In this document: in pieces, positions 24,522 to 33,652 of the stretch
Layout: every line of letters starts with the position of its first letter
Position numbering within the stretch: the stretch's first letter is position 1
Source of the DNA: Candidatus Cloacimonadota bacterium
GTDB lineage: Bacteria; Cloacimonadota; Cloacimonadia; Cloacimonadales; Cloacimonadaceae
Reading direction: 5' to 3'
DNA: 45,156 bases
Assembly (NCBI GenBank): GCA_020532545.1
Contig: JAJBAW010000021.1
Span: forward strand, 1 to 45,156
Made by a program: the position numbers and the translations under genes
The notes under the pieces: generated by a model
What the model was told of the DNA's origin: nothing
Databases searched by the model: none
The model's input: only the letters and a program-made list of their open reading frames with translations

Positions 24522-25868
24522 CTAACTACTTATTACGATGTCGGCTTTATAAATTATCAAACCAGAGCCTAGCCTTCTTAGCCCTGGGGAAAGCGTCTCA
24601 ACGCAAGCACCTCTGGCATAATCAGATTCACGCACGGATACAAAACGTGATTCTTTTGTGGAAACTATCGTATCAGGCTCAATGATGAACAACTCCAGAT
24701 CATACTTTGAGAGGGTTGCTTTCGCTTCGTTCTTCATTTGAGTCTGCCTTCGCTCTGATGAACTAAAAGCATAAAGGATTCTATCCATTATAACCAGGAG
24801 GATATCATCAAAGAGGTCTAAAGCGTAAGCCGAAACATCTTTGAGCTTTTTGGGAGGATTGGCATTCGGCCAATCTAAAAGTTTATTCAATTCGATTTCT
24901 GTTGCTTTGGAGAGAATAGCAGAGACAGTGTCTTCAATCTTCTTAATTGTAAGCCCAATTTCTTCTTTGCTAAAATCCAGTTTTTTGAGGTCTGACTCTA
25001 CAAAATGGAAGATTTTTGTCTGGAAAAGCTTCATGACGGATTCCTTTTTGCCGGCAGTACTCAATAGACTGATGCGCTCTTTATCTTGTTTATTCTCATT
25101 GAGGCCTAGTTTTTTGCGGAGATCATTGTAGCTTTCCTCTATCTTTTTAAGCCTGACAATATCCTGGAGCTCGAGCTCTTTTCGCTCTAATTCAGCGGAT
25201 AATCGGGCATTATCTCCTGTGAGTTTTCTAACTTCGGCTGTTAATGTTTTAACATCAAGCTCCGCTTGGTTTTTGTCTTCTTTCCGCTGTGATACTGCCT
25301 GAGACTGATAGAGCCTTGTGATGCAGAAGGCAGAGCCCTTGTCATCTCTCGCTATATCAATCTGGAAGGACCCAATATCAAGCTGAGCAAGTGCGGAGAA
25401 TAGATGTTCCTCGCTTACCTGACAAGTACTATGAAGCCACTTTGCTAACTTCCACAAACTGATCTTTTCAGGGATCAGATTATCCCTATCAACATCTTCA
25501 TATTTTGCGTGGTTGATTGTTACATTGTAAACAAATGGCTCAGTCCTATTTGCCTTACTTTGTTCATCTGCTTTGAACTGAAGTTTATAAGAATCTTTCG
25601 GTAAATGCAGCAGAACAGGGATGTCCGGCGGCGGACTCTCAGGTTTCAAGGAAATTAGCTCTTTCCATGATTCACCTTTAGTCTTGTATTTGATGCTGTC
25701 GGTATCAATCCTGACTTCAACTAAACCGGTATATTGGTTAAGTTTATTTTTTAACTCATCAAACAAAGCCGTATAATATGATCCTGCAGGAATCAGCTTT
25801 GAGAAGTCTTGAGAGCTTAGATCTTGAAAGGCTCCATTTTGGTATTTATAAATATCGTTACTTGACAT
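24522..25868 (-). CDS. Coiled-coil protein with GrpE-like C-terminal region
   Basis: A 448-residue soluble protein with no TM. The N-terminal part (1-190) is mixed alpha/beta and unrecognised. A coiled coil spans about 195-262 (VKTLTAEVRKLTGDNARLSA and on). Next come a helical section with KDVSAYALDLFDDILLVIMD and a C-terminal beta segment with GACVETLSPGLRRLG then SGLIIYKADIVIS. The order long helix, helical bundle and a V-x-x-x-L-x-PG...G...I-x-KAxVxVS wing resembles GrpE, the Hsp70 nucleotide exchange factor. An Hsp70-like ATPase is encoded three genes upstream. This match is by eye and needs a profile search. It overlaps the upstream gene by 11 bases. Confidence 0.62.
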   Translation of the reverse strand: MSSNDIYKYQNGAFQDLSSQDFSKLIPAGSYYTALFDELKNKLNQYTGLVEVRIDTDSIKYKTKGESWKELISLKPESPPPDIPVLLHLPKDSYKLQFKADEQSKANRTEPFVYNVTINHAKYEDVDRDNLIPEKISLWKLAKWLHSTCQVSEEHLFSALAQLDIGSFQIDIARDDKGSAFCITRLYQSQAVSQRKEDKNQAELDVKTLTAEVRKLTGDNARLSAELERKELELQDIVRLKKIEESYNDLRKKLGLNENKQDKERISLLSTAGKKESVMKLFQTKIFHFVESDLKKLDFSKEEIGLTIKKIEDTVSAILSKATEIELNKLLDWPNANPPKKLKDVSAYALDLFDDILLVIMDRILYAFSSSERRQTQMKNEAKATLSKYDLELFIIEPDTIVSTKESRFVSVRESDYARGACVETLSPGLRRLGSGLIIYKADIVISS

Positions 25869-26997
25869 CTACCAAAGCCTTTTCTATATGCTCACCAAGT
25901 TTGAAGCCGGGATAGATAACCTTCATTACGGTTTTGGTGTCCCCATATGCCTTGTCCTGCTCCATAAATTGTCGATCAAAACTGTCTCCAGGTTTTGGAG
26001 CAATGAGTTCCGTTTGATAACTTTTTAGAATGTCTGATAAGGCTATATAGGCAAGGCTCAATCGTTCAGGAGTATCAGATAAAGAGTGTAAGCCAAGGAT
26101 CTTCGAAGAATCGCGGATGAATTTTTGCATGGCTGCTTTCTGGTCGCCTGGATTAGAATCCAAAACATTTAGGGCTAAGCTTATAAGTTCATAATGCTCG
26201 CGGAAATGAATGCGGAGATTCAAGAAACGGGCATCAGTGGCAGAATCAATCTTATTCAGAACCTTTTGCGTGGTCTTACCAAGCTCCTCAAACTGAAGAT
26301 TCATCAGTGCTTGAAGCTCTTCAAGAGACTTTTGTGTATGCTCATTTTGAGTATCACTGCTTTTTGCAGAAGCCTTGATTTGTTCAACTTCTTTATTCAG
26401 ATTGTTCACTAAGTGCGCGAGCGCTCTGACACTATCGGTCAAATCTGATTTTTCTATAGCAGCTTTGATTGAAGTAAGGGCTTCTTGGACATCGCTTTCG
26501 TCGATGCGTTTATTTGTTCCTTTGCCTTGACTCGTTAAGAGCTCCTCCACAGTTTTTAATCCAGTCTTGATGCGCCCTATGTCAGAAGCATCTTTGGGGG
26601 CAAGAGCGAGATTGATGTTGTTCAGCAGTTGGTAGAGCAAGAATAACTGCGCCATCATCAAAAGTAAGACCCAGCCCATGAGAGCCAACAAATAATTTTT
26701 GCCTTGTTTTTTAAGCTTGGTGAGTATATTCTTTTGTTCCTGCAAGGCCTGGGCGTTATCGATTTCTGTACGCATTATAGATGCGATTAGTGTGCTATCC
26801 AACTTGCAGACGCTTTGGGGAGGTGTTTTGAGGTTCTCTTCAGGGATATCAGAAGTTTTCTTCGTTTCGGTTGAAACCTCTTCCTGCTTTGGTTCCTCAT
26901 TGGGAATCTCTTTGGTTTTCTTCTTGCAAGCCGAGAATGAAATGCCGAGAATCAGCAGAATAATGATTATTCTGGTATATGAATGGAATTGCTTCAT
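25858..26997 (-). CDS. Lipoprotein-like, two-segment membrane protein with cytoplasmic coiled coil
   Basis: A 379-residue protein with a lipoprotein-type signal (IIIILLILGISFSAC, Cys24 followed by KKK), a charged linker of about 75 residues and a TM segment (NYLLALMGWVLLLMMAQLFL, about 101-122). A helical region with predicted coiled coil follows (TSIKAAIEKSDLTDSVRALA; LAHLVNNLNKEVEQIKASAK). The C-terminal 120 residues are helical and unrecognised (RFLNLRIHFREHYELISLAL). ATG 26997 overlaps the upstream stop in ATGA, which fixes the start. The first 45 residues are almost identical to those of the upstream gene, coded by a 75-base perfect DNA repeat. Family unknown; probably a membrane scaffold of the operon's complex. 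Confidence 0.72.
   Translation of the reverse strand: MKQFHSYTRIIIILLILGISFSACKKKTKEIPNEEPKQEEVSTETKKTSDIPEENLKTPPQSVCKLDSTLIASIMRTEIDNAQALQEQKNILTKLKKQGKNYLLALMGWVLLLMMAQLFLLYQLLNNINLALAPKDASDIGRIKTGLKTVEELLTSQGKGTNKRIDESDVQEALTSIKAAIEKSDLTDSVRALAHLVNNLNKEVEQIKASAKSSDTQNEHTQKSLEELQALMNLQFEELGKTTQKVLNKIDSATDARFLNLRIHFREHYELISLALNVLDSNPGDQKAAMQKFIRDSSKILGLHSLSDTPERLSLAYIALSDILKSYQTELIAPKPGDSFDRQFMEQDKAYGDTKTVMKVIYPGFKLGEHIEKALVDVK
26868..26942. repeat. 75-bp perfect direct repeat, copy 1
   Basis: Identical to 27356-27430. It encodes the shared lipobox and charged linker of the two neighbouring lipoprotein-like genes. The flanks are similar but diverged, which points to a tandem gene duplication with later sequence exchange at this segment. 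Confidence 0.85.
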
Positions 26998-27554
26998 TTG
27001 TCCTCCCATTTCCAGGGTTTTTTAGGGGGAATACGCTCTTTGTCGTCTGGAGAAGATGGCTTGTTGGTTGGCCACACAAAGGCCTTGTTTTTAATAAAGA
27101 ATGTTTTCCAAGCCATGAGGGCCAAGATCACAGCAAGTATAATTACGGCAATCAACAATAGCAGATTGTGTGTTTTGATGCCTCGCTGAATAAGCGTAAT
27201 CTTCATAGATATGGAATCGGCTGGCATATATCTCTCCGGGGCCACCTGAATGTCTGATGGCACCATGGATGCTACATTCAAGCTATCCGGCTTTTCGGAA
27301 TTTTTGGAAAGTATTCGGGAACTATCTTCAGGAGCATCGAGTGTTTTCTTAGTTCCGGTTGAAACCTCTTCCTGCTTTGGTTCCTCATTGGGAATCTCTT
27401 TGGTTTTCTTCTTGCAAGCCGAGAATGAAAGGCTGAGTATTAGCAGAATAACGATTACAACGGTAGATGAAAGGATCCGGTTTATTTTCCCTCCCATTCC
27501 CATGGTTGTTTGAGTACTCTGCTCCCTTTGTTGCTTCATGAGATCATTAAACAT
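26994..27554 (-). CDS. Small lipoprotein-like membrane protein, paralogue of the downstream gene's N-terminus
   Basis: A protein of about 186 residues. A hydrophilic start (MFNDLMKQQREQSTQTT) is followed by a signal-type segment ending at a lipobox-like Cys (STVVIVILLILSLSFSAC, Cys about 47). Next come a charged linker, a second TM (LLLLIAVIILAVILALMAW, about 132-150) and a short basic, proline-rich tail (PPKKPWKWEDK). The segment SACKKKTKEIPNEEPKQEEV is identical to that of the next gene, whose long cytoplasmic coiled-coil domain this protein lacks. ATG 27554 has GGAG six bases upstream. Function unknown. Confidence 0.65.
   Translation of the reverse strand: MFNDLMKQQREQSTQTTMGMGGKINRILSSTVVIVILLILSLSFSACKKKTKEIPNEEPKQEEVSTGTKKTLDAPEDSSRILSKNSEKPDSLNVASMVPSDIQVAPERYMPADSISMKITLIQRGIKTHNLLLLIAVIILAVILALMAWKTFFIKNKAFVWPTNKPSSPDDKERIPPKKPWKWEDK
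27356..27430. repeat. 75-bp perfect direct repeat, copy 2
   Basis: Second copy of the repeat at 26868-26942, offset by 488 bases in the same orientation. Confidence 0.85.
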
Positions 27555-27610
27555 ATCTATCTCCATTGTTTGTGGTTGCGGGCATTGGCCATACTACTCT
27601 CACATTGTGC

Positions 27611-30229
27611 TTACTCGTGATCATAAACCTTCTCCCATTCAGTGCTTTGGGTATCACAGTCAACTTGAGAAAAATGCCATTTATAATAGATATTAAACCC
27701 ATGATATTTCATCTCAAGACGAGCTTGCTTAAACTTAATCCCCTTTGGCATAGGTATTTCGAAGGCCGGTAACTCTTCTGCGTCACTTTCGCTTACAAAC
27801 ACCTGCAATGGAGTTCTGAGCGGCACAGAGAACAGGTTTTTAGAGTCATCATTGATAGGGTAATGGTTTTCTTCTTCCATGTCCAGCCAGCGTTTAAAGA
27901 GGACTTCCCGCTTTCCTAAGGCCAGATATCGGTAAAATACAAACCGGCTTCGTCTTAAGCCCATGAACATAGTTCCGTCTCCTCTGGACCTGAATAAGTG
28001 TGCACCCAAGGCAACGGACGTCTTTACGGTGTCAATATCCAAGATTACTTGATCAGCTTTGCTAAATTCTTCTTCAGCATATTGTTTGAAAAGGGGGAGT
28101 CTACAGCTATTCCCGGCCAATATAAGAAAGTCCACAAGAGGAGTGTTTGTTTGCTTGTTTTCGAAGAGCTCTTGCATAACGGAATTTATCTGGCCAATTT
28201 GATCTTTAATGGTTCTGATTTCCGCGGCATCTTCGGATAAAGGTTCGGAAAAAACCTTAAAATAGGGGGACTTGGGGTCCAACTTTTGACCCTCGAATAC
28301 CTCAGTGATACTTTTCTTCCCTTGTTTGCTGGCTATTAGCCTGGAAAGATCAAGCTTCGCTTTCTCATAATAGGTGTACTTCTCCCGGAAGAAGTCTGCT
28401 TGGGGAGACTGGTCGAAAACCTGAGAATATGCATCAGGAAGCTTGTCGGCATCGGCCTTATCACACTTGGCCAGTGCGAAAGAGAGGTAAATGCCGCCAA
28501 ACTTCTCCGTGCCCCAAGATGCAACCACGTTGGTTATTGGGTCACCATTCTTGCTGGAATAATTGACAATGGCATAGTCTGTGGTTCCGCCCCCGCAGTC
28601 GAAGACCGCAATGGTCACATCTCCATGCTTGATAGCGTGATTTGTAACTTTTTCATGTTTATTTAGGTAATAGAAGGCAATGGCTTCCGGTTCCGTGATG
28701 CAAACATCCTCATTAACAAGATACCCCAAGGCCCTTATTTGATCAAAATACAAACGCTTGGTTTCTTTTCTGAATATAGCCGGATAGGTGGCTACTATTT
28801 CTTCTGGCTTTTTGCCAGTATGCGGCTCAAAATTACCAATTAGGTACCTAAGATAGATTCTGGTAAGTTCTACGGGGGTAAATGGTTTAAACTTGTCATA
28901 GCTGTCTTTGAACATATACTTTTGATTGGCGTGATTGAGCAACATGCTCTTAAAGTTTAGAGCCCGCTCTAGACCTTGCAAGACATCAGATTGAGGGAAA
29001 CTTAATAGATCGTTATCCCCTATTTCATCCATCTTGACAAAGTCTATCCTCGTCTTGTGTTCCAAGATATTCTCTGAATCTCCTGAAATGGGTATCGCTT
29101 CTCCTGATTCATCCACCACGCAGGAATTAGTAGTGCCAAAATCTATCACACCGAATCCCCCCTTAAAGGGCTGATTTATCACAGGGAAAGCAAAATGGAA
29201 GCGTTTTATGGGCTTGAAGGATAGGCTTCGGTTTGCTCTGATTTCCAGATCTATGGCAAAATCAAACTTACCCGCGTTACGCAAGTTCTCCTGCTCGACC
29301 GTAGTTAGCTTATTCGGAGTGTAGTGCAATTCTACGTTTAAATCCTCAGGGCTTTCAAACCTCATCTTGGGATTGACATTCAGACAAGGGCTTAGAGCTA
29401 CAATACGAAAAGAATGAAGATCTGAGCCCTCAATTCCATTCGGTGTCCTTTTGGGCCTCTCCAAACTAATTTTCACGCTGACATTCCCGAATGGAGAGTT
29501 AAGATTGGCAAGGTTGAAGTTTGTCTTGATGATTTCTTGCTCGTTGATGATCTTAAAATGGGGGATTTTATTGAATTCGAGCTGGATGGGAGTTTCCATA
29601 ATATTCTTATTCCCACTTATCATTCTCAGGGAAGCAGAAATGGGTTGCTCAGCACTATAGTATTTAGCAAGGTCCTCGAAGCTAAAGCTGTACTTGTTCG
29701 ATCTTTCTTTGGCCCTGATTACTATCTCCTGTACCTCCAATTCCAGCTTACAATCATGCAGCCCAGAATTCCCGCTGATGAGCTCGAGTTCAAAATCATC
29801 GTAAAGGCTGAAGCTGAGCAAGGAAGTCTTCTTGTTTCCAGAACAGAAGGGCTGGATGTCATAAAGCCCCTGAACCTTAAATATAATGCAAGCAGGGTCC
29901 AGAACATCAAAGCTGATCTCTTTTGAGGGGTACTCTGCGAAGTGTAGCCCCAAAACCTTACTGTTGAAGGCGGGGATTTCATTTATTGTCAAACAAATGA
30001 CATCCCCATTTTCAATAATCTGTTTTTCCGTGTTTATGGGGTGGTTTGAGTAGTCTGCTCCGGTAAAAGTAAGGGGAATCTGCCCTGATTTGCCGATTGT
30101 AATATCAAAAGGCACCCCCAGTATGACAAAAGCAGGTGGGTAGAGAGTGACGCCCATCTGATCTGTGCCGCACATAGGGCAGTACATAAAGTTATTACGG
30201 TTCTGATATGCACATTTGAGACACTGCAT
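27611..30229 (-). CDS. Zinc-ribbon Hsp70/actin-like ATPase
   Basis: An 872-residue cytoplasmic protein. The N-terminal zinc ribbon (C3, C6, C17, C20; CLKCAYQNRNNFMYCPMCG) is followed by about 320 residues of beta-rich sequence. The ASKHA ATPase core then has phosphate 1 motif VIDFGTTNSCVVDESG (about 361-376), connect-type EPEAIAFYYL (about 513-522), phosphate 2 VFDCGGGTTDYAI (about 542-554) and adenosine motif LILAGNSCRLPLF (about 730). There is no DnaK-type substrate domain or lid; the tail of about 110 residues is beta-rich. The extra domains therefore sit in front of the ATPase, the reverse of DnaK. It lies 12 bases after the tubulin-like gene, and a GrpE-like partner is encoded downstream. 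Confidence 0.88.
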   Translation of the reverse strand: MQCLKCAYQNRNNFMYCPMCGTDQMGVTLYPPAFVILGVPFDITIGKSGQIPLTFTGADYSNHPINTEKQIIENGDVICLTINEIPAFNSKVLGLHFAEYPSKEISFDVLDPACIIFKVQGLYDIQPFCSGNKKTSLLSFSLYDDFELELISGNSGLHDCKLELEVQEIVIRAKERSNKYSFSFEDLAKYYSAEQPISASLRMISGNKNIMETPIQLEFNKIPHFKIINEQEIIKTNFNLANLNSPFGNVSVKISLERPKRTPNGIEGSDLHSFRIVALSPCLNVNPKMRFESPEDLNVELHYTPNKLTTVEQENLRNAGKFDFAIDLEIRANRSLSFKPIKRFHFAFPVINQPFKGGFGVIDFGTTNSCVVDESGEAIPISGDSENILEHKTRIDFVKMDEIGDNDLLSFPQSDVLQGLERALNFKSMLLNHANQKYMFKDSYDKFKPFTPVELTRIYLRYLIGNFEPHTGKKPEEIVATYPAIFRKETKRLYFDQIRALGYLVNEDVCITEPEAIAFYYLNKHEKVTNHAIKHGDVTIAVFDCGGGTTDYAIVNYSSKNGDPITNVVASWGTEKFGGIYLSFALAKCDKADADKLPDAYSQVFDQSPQADFFREKYTYYEKAKLDLSRLIASKQGKKSITEVFEGQKLDPKSPYFKVFSEPLSEDAAEIRTIKDQIGQINSVMQELFENKQTNTPLVDFLILAGNSCRLPLFKQYAEEEFSKADQVILDIDTVKTSVALGAHLFRSRGDGTMFMGLRRSRFVFYRYLALGKREVLFKRWLDMEEENHYPINDDSKNLFSVPLRTPLQVFVSESDAEELPAFEIPMPKGIKFKQARLEMKYHGFNIYYKWHFSQVDCDTQSTEWEKVYDHE

Positions 30230-30241
30230 GCTATTACCTAT

Positions 30242-33200
30242 TTATGGATTACGGGTCTTAGTTACCAGTATGCCATTAACAAACTCACTGGTATAATAAT
30301 CGAGGCGCTGGTAATCTTGCGGATTAAATTCCTGATTGTATAAGTCGTCAATATACTTAGCCATGTCCTTTTCTTCAGGGTACTCAATTGCCATTTTCTG
30401 TTTAAGCTGGGCTTCAATCATATCCCGGATTCTTTCCATAGCCCATGTACCCATAGTTGTAGAATTGGGAGCAACCGCGCTCATGTTAAGCTGTCGGAGG
30501 TTCAGGGTTACAGCACCAATCAGGTTACGAAGTTGTTTCACCGATAGTTCATCGAGCTCTGCATCTTGTTTTATTCTCTCGAGAACATGGGCATAATTTG
30601 GCTGAAGAAGCTCGTCTGCAATAGTTTCAATCTGCTTTAGTAAATCCTGATATATATCTATGCCCCTTTCTTTGTAGCAATAGCGGAATCTCCATTCACT
30701 CTGATTGTTGCTTAGTTCTATTTTTTCATAGGAGATCACCCCTAAAAGCAGGGCTTTCATAGCGGTGAGGTAAGAGCTGCTAAACTCCTTAAACTGATTA
30801 TCATCCATACATTTCAAGGTTCTGAGATGCTCAAAGTCTTTGGTAGTATAGCGCTGATAGATTTTACCCGGGTTTTTGGAAATGTCCGTATAATAGGCAG
30901 ATCTCAGAGTTTCCACATGGGTAAGAGCCACAAGCGGGAAACCGCTTCCCTCTTTGAAGAATACGATGCTTTCATCCAGATTGCTACGGTTGAATCCGAC
31001 ACCCCCGCCTAAGATACCGTCAAGCATATTGATAAGTGGATCGCTAGCTTTAGCATTGATACCATTCACAGGTATTTCTTCAGACTGCATGTTGCTTTTC
31101 ACATCGGGATTGGAAATGAAGTTTAGCCTCATAGAAGATTGTTCATATACTTTTCTAATATATTGTTCCAGTTCAGCTCTATGTACAGTATTATTTAGCA
31201 GCTTCAGCAACTCAGTGTCCACGGTTCTATCGTTTATAAAACTGCCAAAAACGTCTGCTGCGCATTCTTCCAGCAGTGCCTTGAGATCCATACTGTCGCT
31301 TTGCAAAAGCGTCTGGTGATTGGCCAAGGCATAGACAAAGAGCATGGAAGGTGATTGTCCCAAAGAGTGATCATCCAGTTTGTTTGCCAATTTGTTCTTC
31401 AGTTGTTGTGCCAGAGTAGCCAAGAAGTTCTCATAGCCTCCACCTTGTTCCTTTTGAACAATCATGTCAAGATCTTGCTTGATTTCTGCTTCCAGGTAGT
31501 TGTCCAAAACAAGTTTTCTTTGGGCTGCAATAGCTCCCTTGAATTCAAAGGCTTTGGCATACTCTTCAAATTCTAACTTCCAATCTCTTAGGGCCATGGA
31601 AGCCATATTGTGCTCATTGTTGCTAAGTGTATCAACCGTATGCTCGATAAGCGCAAGAGATGTATCAAAGCCTTGGCAAATAATTCCATAGCAATTTGAA
31701 ATTAAGAGTTGTTTTAACTGGTTTTCATGATCGCCAGCATAGGCTTCAATGGCCTTTTTTAGTTGGCTGGTATATTTTGCCTGAGCCCCTTCCAAATTGT
31801 TCTGATAATGCCGTTCAGCCTTTTTCCGGTAACCCACAAAGAATAGCGGAATGTCACTTGCTTCTCTGGCATAGTTTTGAATATCCTGGATATTTGTCGC
31901 ATCAGGTAGCTCGAGGTCTTCTGGGGCCCGATAGATAAAATCTCCCGGTGCTTTATTTCGCAAATAGTTCTTCATCAGGGTAATTCTATTTTTCCTGATT
32001 TCTTCCAGAAGTCTTTTAGCCGATCCGACTCCATCCTGTGCTATTGCTCCTAATACTTTGTAATAGAGATTTATAAGCCCTAGAGGTAGGTCTTTCATTA
32101 CTTGGCTTAGGTTGTTTTGCAAGCTTGAAATGATCTCACCCTTATAGTTAGTATCGTCACAGGTTTCTCGCTGTACCAACTCGCGTGTCTCGGCAAAAAA
32201 GGCATCTAATTCTGCGGAGATTTTCAGTTTTATACTATCTATTTTATGGAAATTACCATTTCTTACATCCGGCATTTCCAAGAGCTGCTGCACTTTGTTG
32301 GCCCGTTTGCGGGTAATATCCTGCATCATATCATCTATAGGAGACACTCCAGAGGCGCCTGTTTCAAGCATATTCCAAAGCTTCTCAGGGTCCAGGAGAT
32401 CGTATTTGATATTTCCACTCTTATCAGTGTATAAAGATTCATCCACAGCACTTGAGCTGGACAAAGCTTCACAAAAAGAGGCTAAGAACTTATATTTAGC
32501 CCAGTTCTTGATTCTACGTTTATTGAACTCGATTAGACCCAAGCCCAGGCCTGTGTAAGTGGTGGAATAAGCATTGGATATCTTCCTGTTCCCGTTTTTA
32601 GCGTTCTGGCTTATCACGTTCACAAAGTGGAATTTATTGTTGTAGCCTTTGATCACATTTGTTCGCGCTGATCTCACATCTGCATCGAACCCAGTGTCGT
32701 TGTAACCCAAAATCAAATATTCGGCCACTATGTTAAAAGCTTCTTCCAAGGAAGGTTCTATTTGCCCATTTTCATAGGTGTTACTCACCAGATTTACTTT
32801 GTTGTATATCGGCAAGGTAACTGAGTGGCTGAGGTTTGGCTTCCAGGAAAAATCGAAAAGATTCTTGTTTTTTTGTTTAATCTGCTGGTTCTCAGGGGTC
32901 ATGTAAAAATCAAGCTCCTGCAGAGCGGCAAAGCAATTTGCATCCCGCTCTGTCTGAGATCCCTTAACCGGGGTTGCTTTATCATGGGCAAAAACATCTG
33001 AGAGGAGAAATATGCCGGTAGGGTTGAGATCAGCATCTATTTTTTGTAGCATGGCTCCGATATCTATCACCATTCCCGAACCGGTTCCTCCTGCCAAAGA
33101 GCCAATCACATAAACGTCAATATCTTTTGCAGAAGAAAGATTGTCAATTTTGAAATTTGGGTTTTTAAGCTTGGTTATGGCATTGGAGATACTGGCATAG

Positions 33201-33652
33201 ATACTATCTGCATGATACCAAAAAGCCAGCTTACCAAAGGGCCTCATGGCACTGGCACCTTGCTGAAGTACAGTCGCTCCCATATCCTTCAAAGCATTAA
33301 AATTGAACCAATGGTGATAGCTTGTAAAGTTATTGAAACTGTCGTAAAAACTTTGTAGGTCTTTGACACTCAGAGATACATCAACCTTCTCGCTTTTACT
33401 GAGCTGGGCATGAGAAAAAGTCTTATCGAAGTTGGCATTGCGGATATTAGTATTCCTGCTATCGGTGTCAATCCAAAGGTATTCAATGTAGGGATGATTT
33501 TCAAGACCGTCATAGATATTTGCCAGTTTTCTGCGGAACCGCATTACCACTTCTTTCCCACTACCTCCGATTCCGATCATCAGAGTTCTTTTCTTTTGAA
33601 CAGAAGCACTGTCCTTTACATTGTCCTTTCCTGAAAAATAAAAATCAGCCAT
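30242..33652 (-). CDS. Tubulin/FtsZ-like GTPase (Tubulin_2-type), 1136 residues
   Basis: The N-terminal 350 residues show a tubulin-fold GTPase: loop T1 RTLMIGIGGSGKEVVMRFR (about 22-40), YLWIDTDSR (about 58-66) at the T2 position, and the signature VIGSLAGGTGSGMVIDIGAM (GGTGSG about 188-193). I could not place the T7 catalytic loop NxDxxD. About 780 residues of mainly helical sequence follow, far longer than FtsZ or TubZ and unlike anything I recognise. No signal peptide or TM. AAGGAGG precedes ATG 33652, which overlaps the upstream gene by eight bases. It belongs to the FtsZ-like families predicted to act in membrane remodelling with vWA and OmpA-type partners, and is the core of this operon. 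Confidence 0.88.
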   Translation of the reverse strand: MADFYFSGKDNVKDSASVQKKRTLMIGIGGSGKEVVMRFRRKLANIYDGLENHPYIEYLWIDTDSRNTNIRNANFDKTFSHAQLSKSEKVDVSLSVKDLQSFYDSFNNFTSYHHWFNFNALKDMGATVLQQGASAMRPFGKLAFWYHADSIYASISNAITKLKNPNFKIDNLSSAKDIDVYVIGSLAGGTGSGMVIDIGAMLQKIDADLNPTGIFLLSDVFAHDKATPVKGSQTERDANCFAALQELDFYMTPENQQIKQKNKNLFDFSWKPNLSHSVTLPIYNKVNLVSNTYENGQIEPSLEEAFNIVAEYLILGYNDTGFDADVRSARTNVIKGYNNKFHFVNVISQNAKNGNRKISNAYSTTYTGLGLGLIEFNKRRIKNWAKYKFLASFCEALSSSSAVDESLYTDKSGNIKYDLLDPEKLWNMLETGASGVSPIDDMMQDITRKRANKVQQLLEMPDVRNGNFHKIDSIKLKISAELDAFFAETRELVQRETCDDTNYKGEIISSLQNNLSQVMKDLPLGLINLYYKVLGAIAQDGVGSAKRLLEEIRKNRITLMKNYLRNKAPGDFIYRAPEDLELPDATNIQDIQNYAREASDIPLFFVGYRKKAERHYQNNLEGAQAKYTSQLKKAIEAYAGDHENQLKQLLISNCYGIICQGFDTSLALIEHTVDTLSNNEHNMASMALRDWKLEFEEYAKAFEFKGAIAAQRKLVLDNYLEAEIKQDLDMIVQKEQGGGYENFLATLAQQLKNKLANKLDDHSLGQSPSMLFVYALANHQTLLQSDSMDLKALLEECAADVFGSFINDRTVDTELLKLLNNTVHRAELEQYIRKVYEQSSMRLNFISNPDVKSNMQSEEIPVNGINAKASDPLINMLDGILGGGVGFNRSNLDESIVFFKEGSGFPLVALTHVETLRSAYYTDISKNPGKIYQRYTTKDFEHLRTLKCMDDNQFKEFSSSYLTAMKALLLGVISYEKIELSNNQSEWRFRYCYKERGIDIYQDLLKQIETIADELLQPNYAHVLERIKQDAELDELSVKQLRNLIGAVTLNLRQLNMSAVAPNSTTMGTWAMERIRDMIEAQLKQKMAIEYPEEKDMAKYIDDLYNQEFNPQDYQRLDYYTSEFVNGILVTKTRNP

